This document shows, piece by piece, positions 1 through 12,062 of a stretch of 64,000 nt of DNA (positions within the stretch are counted from its first letter, which is position 1; each line of letters opens with the position of its first letter). The notes beneath the pieces were generated by a model. That model was not told the origin of the DNA, ran no database searches, and saw nothing but the letters and a program-made list of their open reading frames with translations. The stretch covers positions 1 through 64,000 of the forward strand of contig VAYS01000008.1 in NCBI GenBank assembly GCA_005883215.1, in the 5' to 3' direction. Position numbers and translations under genes: made by a program. This DNA is from Actinomycetota bacterium (lineage in GTDB: Bacteria > Actinomycetota > Thermoleophilia > Solirubrobacterales > Solirubrobacteraceae).

Positions 1-1
1 G

Positions 2-1636
<1,635 letters not shown>

Positions 1637-1700
1637 AGGCGGCCGATCCGCCGGGCGATCGCGCCGCGGCGGGCCGCCGGCGGCGACGTACACTGGATCG

Positions 1701-2051
1701 ATGGCCGCCGCGCGCAACCTGGTCATCGTCTTCGGCTTGGCCGCGCTGGTGTGGCTGCTGCCCGCCGGGGGCCAAGGCGCCAACACCGCCGGCGCCGCCC
1801 TCGCCGCCCTGTTCTCCCTCGGCCTGCTGTTGTTCGTCGGGCGCATGTACCTGGAGCGGCGCACCACGCTCTTCGGGCTGGACGACCGCTACCGGGCCCT
1901 GCTCTACGGCGCCGCGGCGGTGGGGTTCCTGACGCTGACGGCGACGCCGCGCCTGCTGGCGTCCTCGGCCGGGACGGCGGCCTGGATCGCCCTGCTCGCC
2001 GGGGTGGTGATGGCGCTGCTGGCCGTCGTGCGCTACGCGCGTTCCTACTGA
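1701..2051 (+). CDS. Small integral membrane protein, unknown function
   Basis: A 116-residue protein with an ATG start 65 bases after the ABC-F stop. It has about four hydrophobic segments (roughly residues 6-22, 28-46, 67-84 and 92-110) joined by short Arg-rich loops, so it is probably a four-helix membrane protein. I do not recognise a family and see no catalytic motif. It converges with the NlpC/P60 gene, with only 25 bases between the two stops. Confidence 0.7.
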   Translation: MAAARNLVIVFGLAALVWLLPAGGQGANTAGAALAALFSLGLLLFVGRMYLERRTTLFGLDDRYRALLYGAAAVGFLTLTATPRLLASSAGTAAWIALLAGVVMALLAVVRYARSY

Positions 2052-2076
2052 CGGCGGACGGCGCCGCGGGCTCGAG

Positions 2077-3036
2077 CTAGAGCCCGGGCGGATGGCGGGC
2101 GACGAAGCCCGAAGAGTCGCGCGAGTCGCCCTTCCAGCGGCTGCCGCCGCCCCCGCCGGTGTCAAAGCGCCGGCCGGCGATCGTCATCCACGCGTGACCC
2201 GAGTTGGCGTACACCGTGATCCAGCGCCCCGGGCCGGGCTCGCCCCAGCTCTCAAAGCCGGTGGAGTCCAGGGGCGAGCTCAGCAGCCCCGCCGCCCCGA
2301 GCACGTAGCTGACCGAGCCCGAGCAGTCATAGCCGCTGTCGTTGAACGAGCCGTGCCCCCCGCCCCAGCGGTAGGGCAGGTCGGCGATCGCGTTGCCGGC
2401 GGCGATCGCGCGGGCCACCGCCTCGGGCGTGCCCGAGCCCGATTGGACCGGCTGATCGCGGCTCACGGCAAAGCTCGCCCCCCGGCCGACCCGCGCGGCG
2501 CTGGCCTGGGCCGCGGCCAGCTCGCGATTTAGCCGGGCCCGGCGCTCGGTCTGGACCAGATCCACGTCGTAGTCGCGCATGCGCTTGAGGAACTGGAAGC
2601 GCTCGAGCAGGTCGGAGAAGCCCTGGGCCTGGAGCACCACGGTGATCGCGTCGGGACGGTCGCCCATGTATTCGGCGCGGAGGTTGCTCGTCAGCGCGCG
2701 CCCGGCCGCCGCCAGCTGCTCCTCGAGCGCCACCAGTCGCGCGCGGGCCCGCACCAGGCTGGTGTGGGCGGTGGCCTGCTCGGAGCGCCGCGCCGCGAGC
2801 TGATCCTCAAGCGCGCTCACCCGCGCCTCGATCGCGGTGATGCGTCCGTTGACCGAGCGCAGGTGGGCGCGGTCGGAGGCGATCGAGCTGCGCAGGCTCT
2901 GCACCTGATCGACGGTGGCCGCCCGCGCCGGAGGCGCCGTTTGCCCGCTCGACGCGGCCAGCGCGGCGACGGCCAGCGCCGCGCTCGCGGCGAGCGCGCG
3001 CAGGATCGGTGGATGGCAGACGCGAAGAGACGGCAT
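2077..3036 (-). CDS. Secreted NlpC/P60-type cell-wall hydrolase with coiled coil
   Basis: A 319-residue protein with a signal peptide (hydrophobic run at residues 11-30, then an Ala-rich cleavage region), a long coiled coil (about 45-190) and a C-terminal NlpC/P60-like domain. The Cys nucleophile is in YDCSGSVSYV and the His in NSGHAWMTI. Family members cut peptidoglycan peptides, and coiled coils of this kind are found in RipA/CwlO-like septal or growth hydrolases. The ATG at 3036 is chosen because the open frame further upstream is occupied by a c-di-AMP riboswitch, which would control this gene. The end of the catalytic domain is Gly-rich. The specific cleavage site is unknown. Confidence 0.88.
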   Translation of the reverse strand: MPSLRVCHPPILRALAASAALAVAALAASSGQTAPPARAATVDQVQSLRSSIASDRAHLRSVNGRITAIEARVSALEDQLAARRSEQATAHTSLVRARARLVALEEQLAAAGRALTSNLRAEYMGDRPDAITVVLQAQGFSDLLERFQFLKRMRDYDVDLVQTERRARLNRELAAAQASAARVGRGASFAVSRDQPVQSGSGTPEAVARAIAAGNAIADLPYRWGGGHGSFNDSGYDCSGSVSYVLGAAGLLSSPLDSTGFESWGEPGPGRWITVYANSGHAWMTIAGRRFDTGGGGGSRWKGDSRDSSGFVARHPPGL

Positions 3037-3042
3037 GGTGGT

Positions 3043-3162
3043 TGCCTGCGGGGTTAGCTGGCGGGCTCGCGCGGGTGCGCTTGGAGGCCACCAGACCTCC
3101 GTTCGCCCCAACTGCTCGGGTCCCCCGTTCTCCCGCACGGCACGGGAGATTCGGCGGGCTGG
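3043..3162 (-). promoter_or_regulatory. c-di-AMP riboswitch (ydaO/yuaA type)
   Basis: The minus strand carries the conserved blocks of the ydaO class in the right order: CGCCGAATC near 3150, GGGGGACCCGAGCA near 3120, TTGGGGCGAA at 3102-3111, and CAGCTAACCCCGCAGGC at 3044-3060. A short hairpin with arms TCTCCCG and CGGGAGA lies between the first two blocks. The element ends about 7 bases before the ATG of the NlpC/P60 hydrolase. In Actinobacteria this class commonly precedes cell-wall hydrolase genes (for example rpfA). The usual effect of c-di-AMP is to switch expression off. Element ends are approximate. Confidence 0.85.
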
Positions 3163-3262
3163 GACCCTAGCGGCGCGCATCGCGATGCGCACGTTTTTGC
3201 CTGCAACTGCACGAGATCTTGCAGAAATCGGCGCTGGCCGCGCTCGTGCACGGCGCCGGGGC

Positions 3263-5557
3263 TCAGGCGGTGGCCAGCGTCTCGCTCGCGGTCGCCACCG
3301 GCGTGAGCTTCACCGGGATGCCGTTGAGCACCGCGTTGCCCGACGGGGCGTCCACCAGCTCCTCGTCGGCCAGGCGGTTGCTGTTGGCTCCCGGTCGCTC
3401 GGCGGCCACCTGCAGCTGGGTGCCGGGCAGATCGTGGCCCCACCCGTGGGGGATGCTGACCACGCCGGGCATGATCGAGTCGGTGAGCTCCACCGCCAGG
3501 CGGATCTCGCCGGTGCGCGAGCGCACCAGCGCCGGCGCGCCGTCGGCCAGCCCGAGCCGGTCGGCGTCGATGGGGTTGACGTGGACCGTGCACCGCTCCG
3601 GCCCCCGGGCCAGCATCGGCAGGTTGTGCATCCAGGAGTTGTTGGACCGCAGGTCGCGGCGGCCGACCAGCACCAGGCCGTTGCCGTCCCCGGCGATCCG
3701 CTCGCGGGCCGCCCGCAGTCGCTCTACGTCGGCCACCAGCGGCTCGGGCGCGAGCTCGATGCACCCGCTGGCGGTGCGCAGCACCTCGGGGAGGCGGGGC
3801 TCGAGGGGCCCCAGATCGACGCCGTGGAGGGCGGCCTCCAGCACGGCCAGGCTGAGCCCGTCGGGCCGCCGGCCGAACCCCTCCCCATAGGGGCCGCAGC
3901 GCAGCATCAGGTCGAGGATCCGCTCAGGGCCGCGCCGCGGCGCTCCCGAGGCGTCCACCAGCTCGCCCAGCAGCTCGGCGGGGTCGCGCCCGTGGGCGGC
4001 CGAGAACCGGTCCGCGCACTCGCGGCGGGCCGCCTCGCCGGCGACCAGGTCGTCGACCGCCGAGACGTCGTCCTGGGGGCCCTGGCCGGCGGCGATCGAG
4101 ATGAGCTGAAGCAGCGTCTCCCATTCGTCGGGCAGGCCGGCGGGCGGTGGCAGCGAGGCCGGCGTGTAGTTGGCCACGTTGCGCACGGCGAAGTTGTAGA
4201 GCGCCAGGTCGTAGTGAGAGCGCTCGAGCGGCGAGGGCACGGGCAGGATCACGTCCGCGTGGCGGGTGGTCTCGTTTACGTAGATGTCGACCGCCACCAT
4301 CAGCTCGAGCCCGTCGAGCGCGGCCTCCAGGCGTCCGGCGTTGGGGGCGCTGAGCGCCGGATTGCCCGCCAGCGTGATCAGGGCCCGCACCTGGCCCTCG
4401 CCGGGGGTGTCGATCTCCTCGGCCAGACACGCGGCGGGCAGCTCGCCGAAGATCTCGCCCAGCCCGCGCACCCGGCTGCCCCAGCGATGAAACCGAGCGC
4501 CGCGCCCGCGACCCGGCTCCCCGCGGGTGTTGCCCGACCCCGCGGCGGGCCGGGTAAACATCGCCCCGCCCTCGCGGTCCAGGTTGCCGGTGAGCGCGTT
4601 GAGCACGTCCACCAGCCAGCTGGCCAGGGAGCCGAACTCCTGGGTGCACGTGCCGATCCGCCCGTAGACCGCCGCGCGCGGCGCGCCCGCCAGCTCGCGG
4701 GCCAGCCGCCGGATCTGCTCGGCCGCGATCCCGCACCCGTCGGCCACCGCCTGGGGGGCGAAGTCGGCGGCCAGCTCGCGCACCTCCGAGACCCCGTGGC
4801 AGAGCTGCTCCAGCCTTCCCATGTCCACCAGGCCCTCGGCGAACAGGACCTGCACCATCGCGAAGAGCAACAGCGCGTCGGTCCCCGGCCGGATGTAGTG
4901 GTGCTCGTCGGCCGCCTGGGCGGTGCGCGAGCGGCGCGGGTCGATGACCACCAGCTTGCCCCCGCGCTCGCGCAGCGCCTTCAGCCGTCCGCGCATGTCG
5001 GGCGCGGTCATCAGGCTGCCGTTGGAGGCCAGGGGATTGGCGCCCAGCATCAGCAGGTGCTGGCAGCGGTCCACGTCGGGCACCGGAACCGACAGCCCGG
5101 TGCCGAACATGCAGGCGGCCGCCATCTGCTTGGGGTACTGGTCCAGCGTGGAGGCCGAGTAGACGTTGCGCGTGCCCAGCGTCTTTAGCAGCGCGCGGCC
5201 GTAGATCATCGAGGACAGGTTGTGGGCGTTGGGGTTGCCCAGGTAGACGGCCACCGCGTCGCGCCCGCGCTCGGACAGGATGGGCGAGAGCCGGGCGTGA
5301 ATCTCGGCCAGCGCCCGCTCCCAGGAGACCGTCTCGAACGCGCCGCTCGAGGTGCGCAGCAGCGGCGCGCGCAGACGGTCGGGGTCGTCGTGCAGCTCGG
5401 CGAGCGAGACGCCCTTGGGGCACAGGAACCCGTGGCTGAAGACGTCCTCGGGGTCGCCCCGCACCGCGCTCACCCGGCCGTCGGCGAGCGTCACGTCCAG
5501 CCCGCAGGTGGCCTCGCACAGCGGGCAGGTCCGGTGATGAACACTGGTTTGTGTCAC
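3263..5557 (-). CDS. Molybdopterin-dependent oxidoreductase, formate dehydrogenase-like
   Basis: A 764-residue molybdopterin oxidoreductase. The N-terminus has the [4Fe-4S] motif CPLCEATCGL with a fourth Cys in FLCPKG, followed by the molybdopterin-binding core (GNPNAHN, LMLGANPLAS, VVIDPRRSRTA). The C-terminus has the dinucleotide-binding barrel (VHVNPIDADRLGL, PHGWGH). There is no Tat signal, so it is probably cytoplasmic. It stands alone with no electron-transfer subunit beside it, so substrate and partner are unknown. The GTG at 5557 is chosen because it starts just before the iron-sulphur motif; the frame stays open upstream but runs into uvrC. It is divergent from uvrC with 72 bases between the starts. 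Confidence 0.88.
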   Translation of the reverse strand: MTQTSVHHRTCPLCEATCGLDVTLADGRVSAVRGDPEDVFSHGFLCPKGVSLAELHDDPDRLRAPLLRTSSGAFETVSWERALAEIHARLSPILSERGRDAVAVYLGNPNAHNLSSMIYGRALLKTLGTRNVYSASTLDQYPKQMAAACMFGTGLSVPVPDVDRCQHLLMLGANPLASNGSLMTAPDMRGRLKALRERGGKLVVIDPRRSRTAQAADEHHYIRPGTDALLLFAMVQVLFAEGLVDMGRLEQLCHGVSEVRELAADFAPQAVADGCGIAAEQIRRLARELAGAPRAAVYGRIGTCTQEFGSLASWLVDVLNALTGNLDREGGAMFTRPAAGSGNTRGEPGRGRGARFHRWGSRVRGLGEIFGELPAACLAEEIDTPGEGQVRALITLAGNPALSAPNAGRLEAALDGLELMVAVDIYVNETTRHADVILPVPSPLERSHYDLALYNFAVRNVANYTPASLPPPAGLPDEWETLLQLISIAAGQGPQDDVSAVDDLVAGEAARRECADRFSAAHGRDPAELLGELVDASGAPRRGPERILDLMLRCGPYGEGFGRRPDGLSLAVLEAALHGVDLGPLEPRLPEVLRTASGCIELAPEPLVADVERLRAARERIAGDGNGLVLVGRRDLRSNNSWMHNLPMLARGPERCTVHVNPIDADRLGLADGAPALVRSRTGEIRLAVELTDSIMPGVVSIPHGWGHDLPGTQLQVAAERPGANSNRLADEELVDAPSGNAVLNGIPVKLTPVATASETLATA

Positions 5558-5629
5558 CGCTCGACTCGGGCCAGAGCCTACTGGTCGGGGGGCGGGCCGC
5601 AGGGGCTGGTCGGCGCCTATCTTGGGGTG

Positions 5630-7528
5630 GTGGCCGCGACCCGCGCATCGCCCCCCGCCGCCGAGCGCCGCGAGCGCCTGGCCGAGCAGCGCAAGCGCTT
5701 GCCCGACCAGCCCGGCGTCTACCTGTTTCGCGACGCCAAGGGACGGGTCATCTACGTGGGCAAGGCCAAGTCGGTCAAAAAGCGGGTGGCCTCCCACTTC
5801 TCAAAGCCCAGCCACGGCATGTCGGCCCACGGCGCGGTCGAGCTTCGCGACGCGATCGACTCGGTCGAGTGCCTGGTGGTCTCCAGCGAGGCCGAGGCGC
5901 TGCTGGCCGAGCAGAACTTCATCAAGCAGTACCGGCCGCCCTTCAACATCCGCCTGCGCGACGACAAGTCCTACCCGTTCATCGGGATCTCGCTGGACGA
6001 GGAGTTCCCCCGCGTGTACTTCACCCGCGAGCGCCACCGCAAGGACCGCGCCTACTTCGGGCCCTACTCCAACGCCAAGCGGGTGCGGGGGACGCTCGAC
6101 CTGCTGGCCAAGATCTTCCTGTTTCGCTCCTGCACCGGCGCCGAGCCCGGGCGGCGCAGCGGGTCGCCGTGCCTGGACTACTACATCAAGCGCTGCGAGG
6201 CCCCCTGCGTGGGGTACGTGGGACCCGAGGACTACCGGCGCAGCATCGACGGCGTGATCGCGTTCCTGTCTGGGCGCTACCGGGAGATCGAGCGCGACCT
6301 CGAGCGGCGCATGGCCGCCGCCGCCGCCGCCCAGGAGTTCGAGCAGGCGGCGCTGGAGCGAAATCGCCTGCGCGCCGTGCGCTCGCTGCTCGAGCGCCAG
6401 CGCGTGGCCAACGAGTCGGTGGGCACGCTCGACGCCGTGGGCGTGGCGGTGGACGGCGCCGACGCCAACGCCCAGGTGTTCCAGGTCCGAGACGGCGTGC
6501 TCTCAGACCGCCAGTCGTTCTACCTCGACAACCGGGGGCGGACCGACCTGGGCGAGGTGGCCGAGGAGTTCATGCTCCAGTACTACGGGGGCACGATGTC
6601 GATTCCCGCCCACATCGTCGTCCAGCGCGAGGTGGGCTCGCGCCCGGCGCTGGCCGAGGCGCTCGCCCAGCGTCGCGGCGGCCCGGTGGAGCTGCGGGTC
6701 GCCGAGCGCGGCGACAAGCGCCGCATCCTCGAGCTGGCCCAGCGCAACGCGCGCCTGGCGCTCGACCAGGAGCAGCTCAAGACCGAGCGCCGCCGCCAGC
6801 AGCGCAGCGAGGCGCTGGCCGGGCTCCAGCAGGCGCTGGGCCTCGACGCCCTGCCGCTGCGCATCGAGTGCTTCGACGTCTCCAACCTGGGGGGTACGCA
6901 CACCGTGGCGTCGATGGTGGTCTTCGAGGGCGGCGCCCCCAAGAAGTCCGACTACCGGCGCTTCACGATCCGCACGGTACAGGGCTCTGACGACTTCGCC
7001 GCCATGGCCGAGGTGCTGGGCCGGCGCCTGGGCCAGTGGGAGCGCCAGGCCGACGTCTCGCCCCACGACGCCAGCTTCGACGCCAGCTTCGCCACCCTGC
7101 CCAACCTGGTGGTGATCGACGGCGGGCGCGGCCAGCTGTCGGCCGGGCTGCGCGCCCTGCGCGGCTTTCGCCAGCGCGACGTGGCGGTGGTGTCGCTGGC
7201 CAAGCGCATCGAGGAGGTGTTCCTCCCCGGCCGCCGCGCCCCGCTGGTGCTCGCCCACGACGCCCCCGAGCTCCAGCTGCTCCAGCGCGTGCGCGACGAG
7301 GCCCACCGCTTCGCCATCACCCACCACCGCAGCCGCCGCGACCGGGCCATGAAGACCTCGCTGCTCGACGATCTGCCCGCCATCGGCCCGGCGCGTAAGC
7401 GCGCGCTGCTCAACCACTTCGGCTCGCCCGAGGCGGTGGTGGCCGCCTCCCGCGAGGAGCTGGAGGCGGTGACCGGCATCCCGGCCAAGGTGGCCCGCGA
7501 CGTGCACGCCCACCTGCATCGCATCTAG
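5630..7528 (+). CDS. uvrC: UvrABC excinuclease subunit C
   Basis: A 632-residue UvrC, which makes the two incisions around bulky DNA lesions after UvrA/UvrB recognition. The N-terminal GIY-YIG nuclease is clear (GVYLFRD...VIYVGKAKSVKKR, then LLAEQNFIKQYRP and FNIRLRDDKSYPFI). Next come a Cys cluster (SGSPCLDYYIKRCEAPC), the UvrB-interaction motif (about 265-300), the RNase H-like nuclease (IECFDVSNLGGTHTVASMVVF; LVVIDGGRGQ) and a C-terminal helix-hairpin-helix pair (LPAIGPARKRALLNHFGS). Tandem GTG codons at 5627 and 5630 are the likely starts; a longer frame upstream overlaps the divergent oxidoreductase and lacks conserved residues. Confidence 0.96.
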   Translation: MAATRASPPAAERRERLAEQRKRLPDQPGVYLFRDAKGRVIYVGKAKSVKKRVASHFSKPSHGMSAHGAVELRDAIDSVECLVVSSEAEALLAEQNFIKQYRPPFNIRLRDDKSYPFIGISLDEEFPRVYFTRERHRKDRAYFGPYSNAKRVRGTLDLLAKIFLFRSCTGAEPGRRSGSPCLDYYIKRCEAPCVGYVGPEDYRRSIDGVIAFLSGRYREIERDLERRMAAAAAAQEFEQAALERNRLRAVRSLLERQRVANESVGTLDAVGVAVDGADANAQVFQVRDGVLSDRQSFYLDNRGRTDLGEVAEEFMLQYYGGTMSIPAHIVVQREVGSRPALAEALAQRRGGPVELRVAERGDKRRILELAQRNARLALDQEQLKTERRRQQRSEALAGLQQALGLDALPLRIECFDVSNLGGTHTVASMVVFEGGAPKKSDYRRFTIRTVQGSDDFAAMAEVLGRRLGQWERQADVSPHDASFDASFATLPNLVVIDGGRGQLSAGLRALRGFRQRDVAVVSLAKRIEEVFLPGRRAPLVLAHDAPELQLLQRVRDEAHRFAITHHRSRRDRAMKTSLLDDLPAIGPARKRALLNHFGSPEAVVAASREELEAVTGIPAKVARDVHAHLHRI

Positions 7529-7628
7529 CCGAGCATCGCCCGCCACGTGTTTCGCAGAGCAGCCACGCGTCGATCGGCTTCCCAAAGCGTTAAACCCCCT
7601 GTCCGGTGTCGGCGCCAGAATTGACCTG

Positions 7629-8621
7629 ATGGCCGCGTCACGGCCCGTCCGTCTCGGGGAGCGACTGCGCATCGCTCGCCGCGATCGCGCCGAAACCCGA
7701 GCCCGCGAGAGCCACTCGCGCCTGCGGGACCTGGTGGTCATCACCGGCTTCTCGGGGGCCGGCAAGTCCACCGCCATGAACGTCTTCGAGGACGCCGGCT
7801 ACTTCTGCGTGGACAACCTGCCCCCGGAGATGATCCGCGCCCTGGTCGAGCTGTTCATGCACGAGGGCTCAAACGTCGAGCGCGCGGCGATCGTCTCCGA
7901 CGTGCGCGGCGGCGACTACTTCGAGACGCTCAACGCCGTGCTGGAAGACCTGGTCGCGCTCGGCCTTCACCACCGCGTGGTGTTCTTAGACGCCGACGAG
8001 CAGACGCTGCTCAATCGCTTCAAGGAGACCCGCCGCCGCCACCCGTTGGCCGAGGCCGGCTCGCTGGCGGCCGCCATCCACGCCGAGCGCGTGTTGCTCG
8101 AGCCGCTCAAGCAGCGCGCCGACGTGGTGATCGACACCACCGGCCTGCACCCCGGGGTGCTGCGCCACAAGATCGGCCAGGAATGCCTGGCCGGGCACAC
8201 CCCGGTACGCCTGTCGGTGACCATGATGAGCTTCGGGTTCAAGCACGGCCCGGCCCGCGACGTCGACCTGGCCGTCGACGTGCGCTTCCTGCCCAATCCC
8301 TACTATCAGCTCGACCTGCGGCCCCTGACCGGGCACGATCCACGCGTGGTCCAGTACATGGCCTCCGACGGGCGACTGGACGACCTGTACAAGTACCTGG
8401 TGCCGCTGTTGGACTTCCTCCTTCCCCAATATGTGGCCGAGGGCAAGTCCCACCTGCAGCTGGCGATCGGCTGCACGGGCGGAAGGCACCGCTCGGTGGC
8501 CATCGTCGAGCGGCTGGCCAGCCGCTACGAGCACGACCCGCGCCTGGCCATCCAGGTCGTGCACCGCGATCTCGACAAGCGCCCCCGGGACGCCGATCCC
8601 GGGGCTCTCCCCCCCCGGTGA
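7629..8621 (+). CDS. rapZ: RNase adapter/nucleotide-binding protein RapZ
   Basis: A 330-residue member of the RapZ/YvcJ P-loop family. Walker A is GFSGAGKS (about residues 39-46), followed by YFCVDNLPP and a C-terminal domain with LRPLTGHDP and IGCTGGRHRSVAIVE. In E. coli the protein guides RNase E to the GlmZ sRNA; in Gram-positives it binds GTP/ATP with an unclear role. The first 36 residues are Arg-rich and not conserved, so a later start is possible, though ATG 7629 is the first good one. It follows uvrC by 100 bases, as in many Actinobacteria. The usual next genes, yvcK and whiA, are absent here. Confidence 0.95.
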   Translation: MAASRPVRLGERLRIARRDRAETRARESHSRLRDLVVITGFSGAGKSTAMNVFEDAGYFCVDNLPPEMIRALVELFMHEGSNVERAAIVSDVRGGDYFETLNAVLEDLVALGLHHRVVFLDADEQTLLNRFKETRRRHPLAEAGSLAAAIHAERVLLEPLKQRADVVIDTTGLHPGVLRHKIGQECLAGHTPVRLSVTMMSFGFKHGPARDVDLAVDVRFLPNPYYQLDLRPLTGHDPRVVQYMASDGRLDDLYKYLVPLLDFLLPQYVAEGKSHLQLAIGCTGGRHRSVAIVERLASRYEHDPRLAIQVVHRDLDKRPRDADPGALPPR

Positions 8622-8980
8622 TCGACCACCTCGGGCTGGAGGTCTCCGACCTCCCCCGCGCGGCGCGCTTCTATGACGCGGTGCTGTTCGCCCTGGGGGC
8701 CCGCCGCCTGCACCAGGGCGAGCGCGCGATCGCCTACGGCATCGATTCGCCGACCCTGTGGCTGGTCGCCCGCGGCCGCCGGCCGGCCCCCGACTACGGT
8801 CACGTCGCGCTGCGCGCCCACGGGCGCGCCGCGGTCGACGCCGCCCACGCCGCCGGGCTGGACCACGGCGGCCGCTGCGACGGCCCCCCCGGAGCCAGGC
8901 CGGCCTACGGGCCGCACTACTACGCCGCCTACCTGCGCGACCCCGACGGGCTGCGCCTGGAGCTGGCCGCCGGCGCCTGA
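8618..8980 (+). CDS. VOC/glyoxalase-fold protein
   Basis: A 120-residue single-domain vicinal oxygen chelate protein: IDHLGLEVSDLPRAARFYDAVL at the N-terminus and LRDPDGLRLEL at the C-terminus, with possible metal ligands His-4 and the final Glu. The GTG start overlaps the rapZ stop in GTGA, which implies translational coupling. Family members include glyoxalase I, fosfomycin-resistance enzymes and dioxygenases; the substrate cannot be told from sequence. It takes the position usually held by yvcK. Confidence 0.85.
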   Translation: MIDHLGLEVSDLPRAARFYDAVLFALGARRLHQGERAIAYGIDSPTLWLVARGRRPAPDYGHVALRAHGRAAVDAAHAAGLDHGGRCDGPPGARPAYGPHYYAAYLRDPDGLRLELAAGA

Positions 8981-9030
8981 CCCCTCGGCCCAGGCGCCCG
9001 GGGGGAAAACGCGCGTTGATAGCCTGGTTG

Positions 9031-9052
9031 GGCCGGGCAGCTGTGCCCGGCC
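9031..9052. repeat. Perfect inverted repeat before gap
   Basis: Arms GGCCGGGCA and TGCCCGGCC (9 bp each) flank a 4-base loop. It lies between the glyoxalase-fold gene and gap, 36 bases before the gap ATG. It could end the upstream transcript, although no T-run follows, or act as an operator for the glycolytic operon. Confidence 0.6.
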
Positions 9053-9078
9053 TAGTCGTTATACGCCGAGGTTTCTGA

Positions 9079-10089
<1,011 letters not shown>

Positions 10090-10140
10090 TCGCCCCCGGG
10101 CGCGCCGTCGCGGACGGCCGCCCCCCGCTGCGCTGACGCC

Positions 10141-11303
10141 GTGCGCACGCTGGCCGAGCTCGATGTGCAGGACCGGCGCGTGCTCGTGCGCGTCGACTTC
10201 AACGTGCCGCTGAGCGACGGCCAGGTGGTCGACGACACCCGCATCCGCGCCGAGCTGCCTACGCTGCGCGAGCTGCGCCGGCGCGGGGCCCGCCTGATCC
10301 TCGTCTCGCACCTCGGGCGCCCCCAGGACCGCGAGCCCGACCTGTCGCTGGCGCCGGTGGCCGAGCGCCTGTCCCAGCTGCTGGACGTCGAGGTCACGCT
10401 CGCCCCGGGCGTGGTGGGCGAGCAGGTGCGCGCGCTCGTCCAGGCGCTGGCGCCCGGGGACGTCCTGATGCTCGAGAACGTTCGCTACGAGCCCGGGGAG
10501 ACCGACAACGACCCGGCCCTGGCCCGCGCCCTCGCCGAGCTGGCCGACGTCTACATCGACGACGCGTTCGGCGCTGCCCACCGCGCGCACGCCAGCACCG
10601 AGGGCGTCGCCCACCACCTTCCCGCCGCGGCCGGGCCCTTGCTCGAGCGCGAGGTGCGCGTGCTCGGCGGGCTGCTGGACGCTCCCCAGCACCCGCTGGT
10701 GGCGATCGTCGGCGGCGCCAAGGTGACCGACAAGGTCGGCGTGATCGAGCGCTTCCTGGCCTTGGCCGAGCGGCTGTTGATCGGCGGCGCCATGTGCTTT
10801 CCCTTCCTGCGCGCCCAGGGCCACGACGTCGGCTCCTCGCTGTGCGAGGCCGAAGGGGTGGAGCCCGCCCGGGCGGCGCTCCAGCGCGCGCGACAGGCCA
10901 CCGGCGAGCTCGAGCTCCCGGTCGATCTGGTGATCGGCGAGCGCTTGGCCGCCGACGCCGCCCACCGGGTGCTGGAGGGCGTCGAGGTCCCCGACGGCTG
11001 GATGGGGCTGGACATCGGCCCGGCCACCGCGCGGCGCTACGCCGAGGTGATCGGCGGGGCCCGCACGGTGTTCTGGAACGGACCGATGGGGGCGTTCGAG
11101 CTCGAGCCGTTCGCCGCGGGCACCCGCGCGGTGGCGCAGGCGGTCGCCGCCAACCCGGGGACCACGGTGGTGGGCGGGGGAGACTCGGTCGCCGCGCTGG
11201 CCCGGTTCGGACTCGAGCGCGAGGTGACCCACCTGTCCACCGGAGGCGGAGCGGCGCTCGAGCTGCTCGAGGGCCGTCCCCTGCCCGGCGTCGAGGCCCT
11301 GTC

Positions 11304-11307
<4 letters not shown>
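10141..11307 (+). CDS. pgk: Phosphoglycerate kinase
   Basis: A 388-residue PGK that transfers phosphate from 1,3-bisphosphoglycerate to ADP. It shows VDFNVPL and SHLGRP in the substrate domain, VGGAKVTDK in the hinge region, and GGGDSVAAL plus STGGGAALELLEG in the nucleotide domain. The start is GTG. The C-terminus is joined to tpiA by a GTGA overlap, so the two are probably translationally coupled. Confidence 0.98.

Positions 11308-12058
<751 letters not shown>

Positions 12059-12062
<4 letters not shown>

Noticed and set aside
2915-5188. Very long plus-strand open frame opposite the molybdopterin oxidoreductase
   Set aside because: It is a by-product of high GC; no family motifs, composition is Arg/Gly/Ala-biased, and the opposite frame is clearly the gene.
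9016-9064. TTGATA and TTATAC as a promoter of gap
   Set aside because: The two boxes are 37 bases apart, too far for one promoter; the inverted repeat lies between them.
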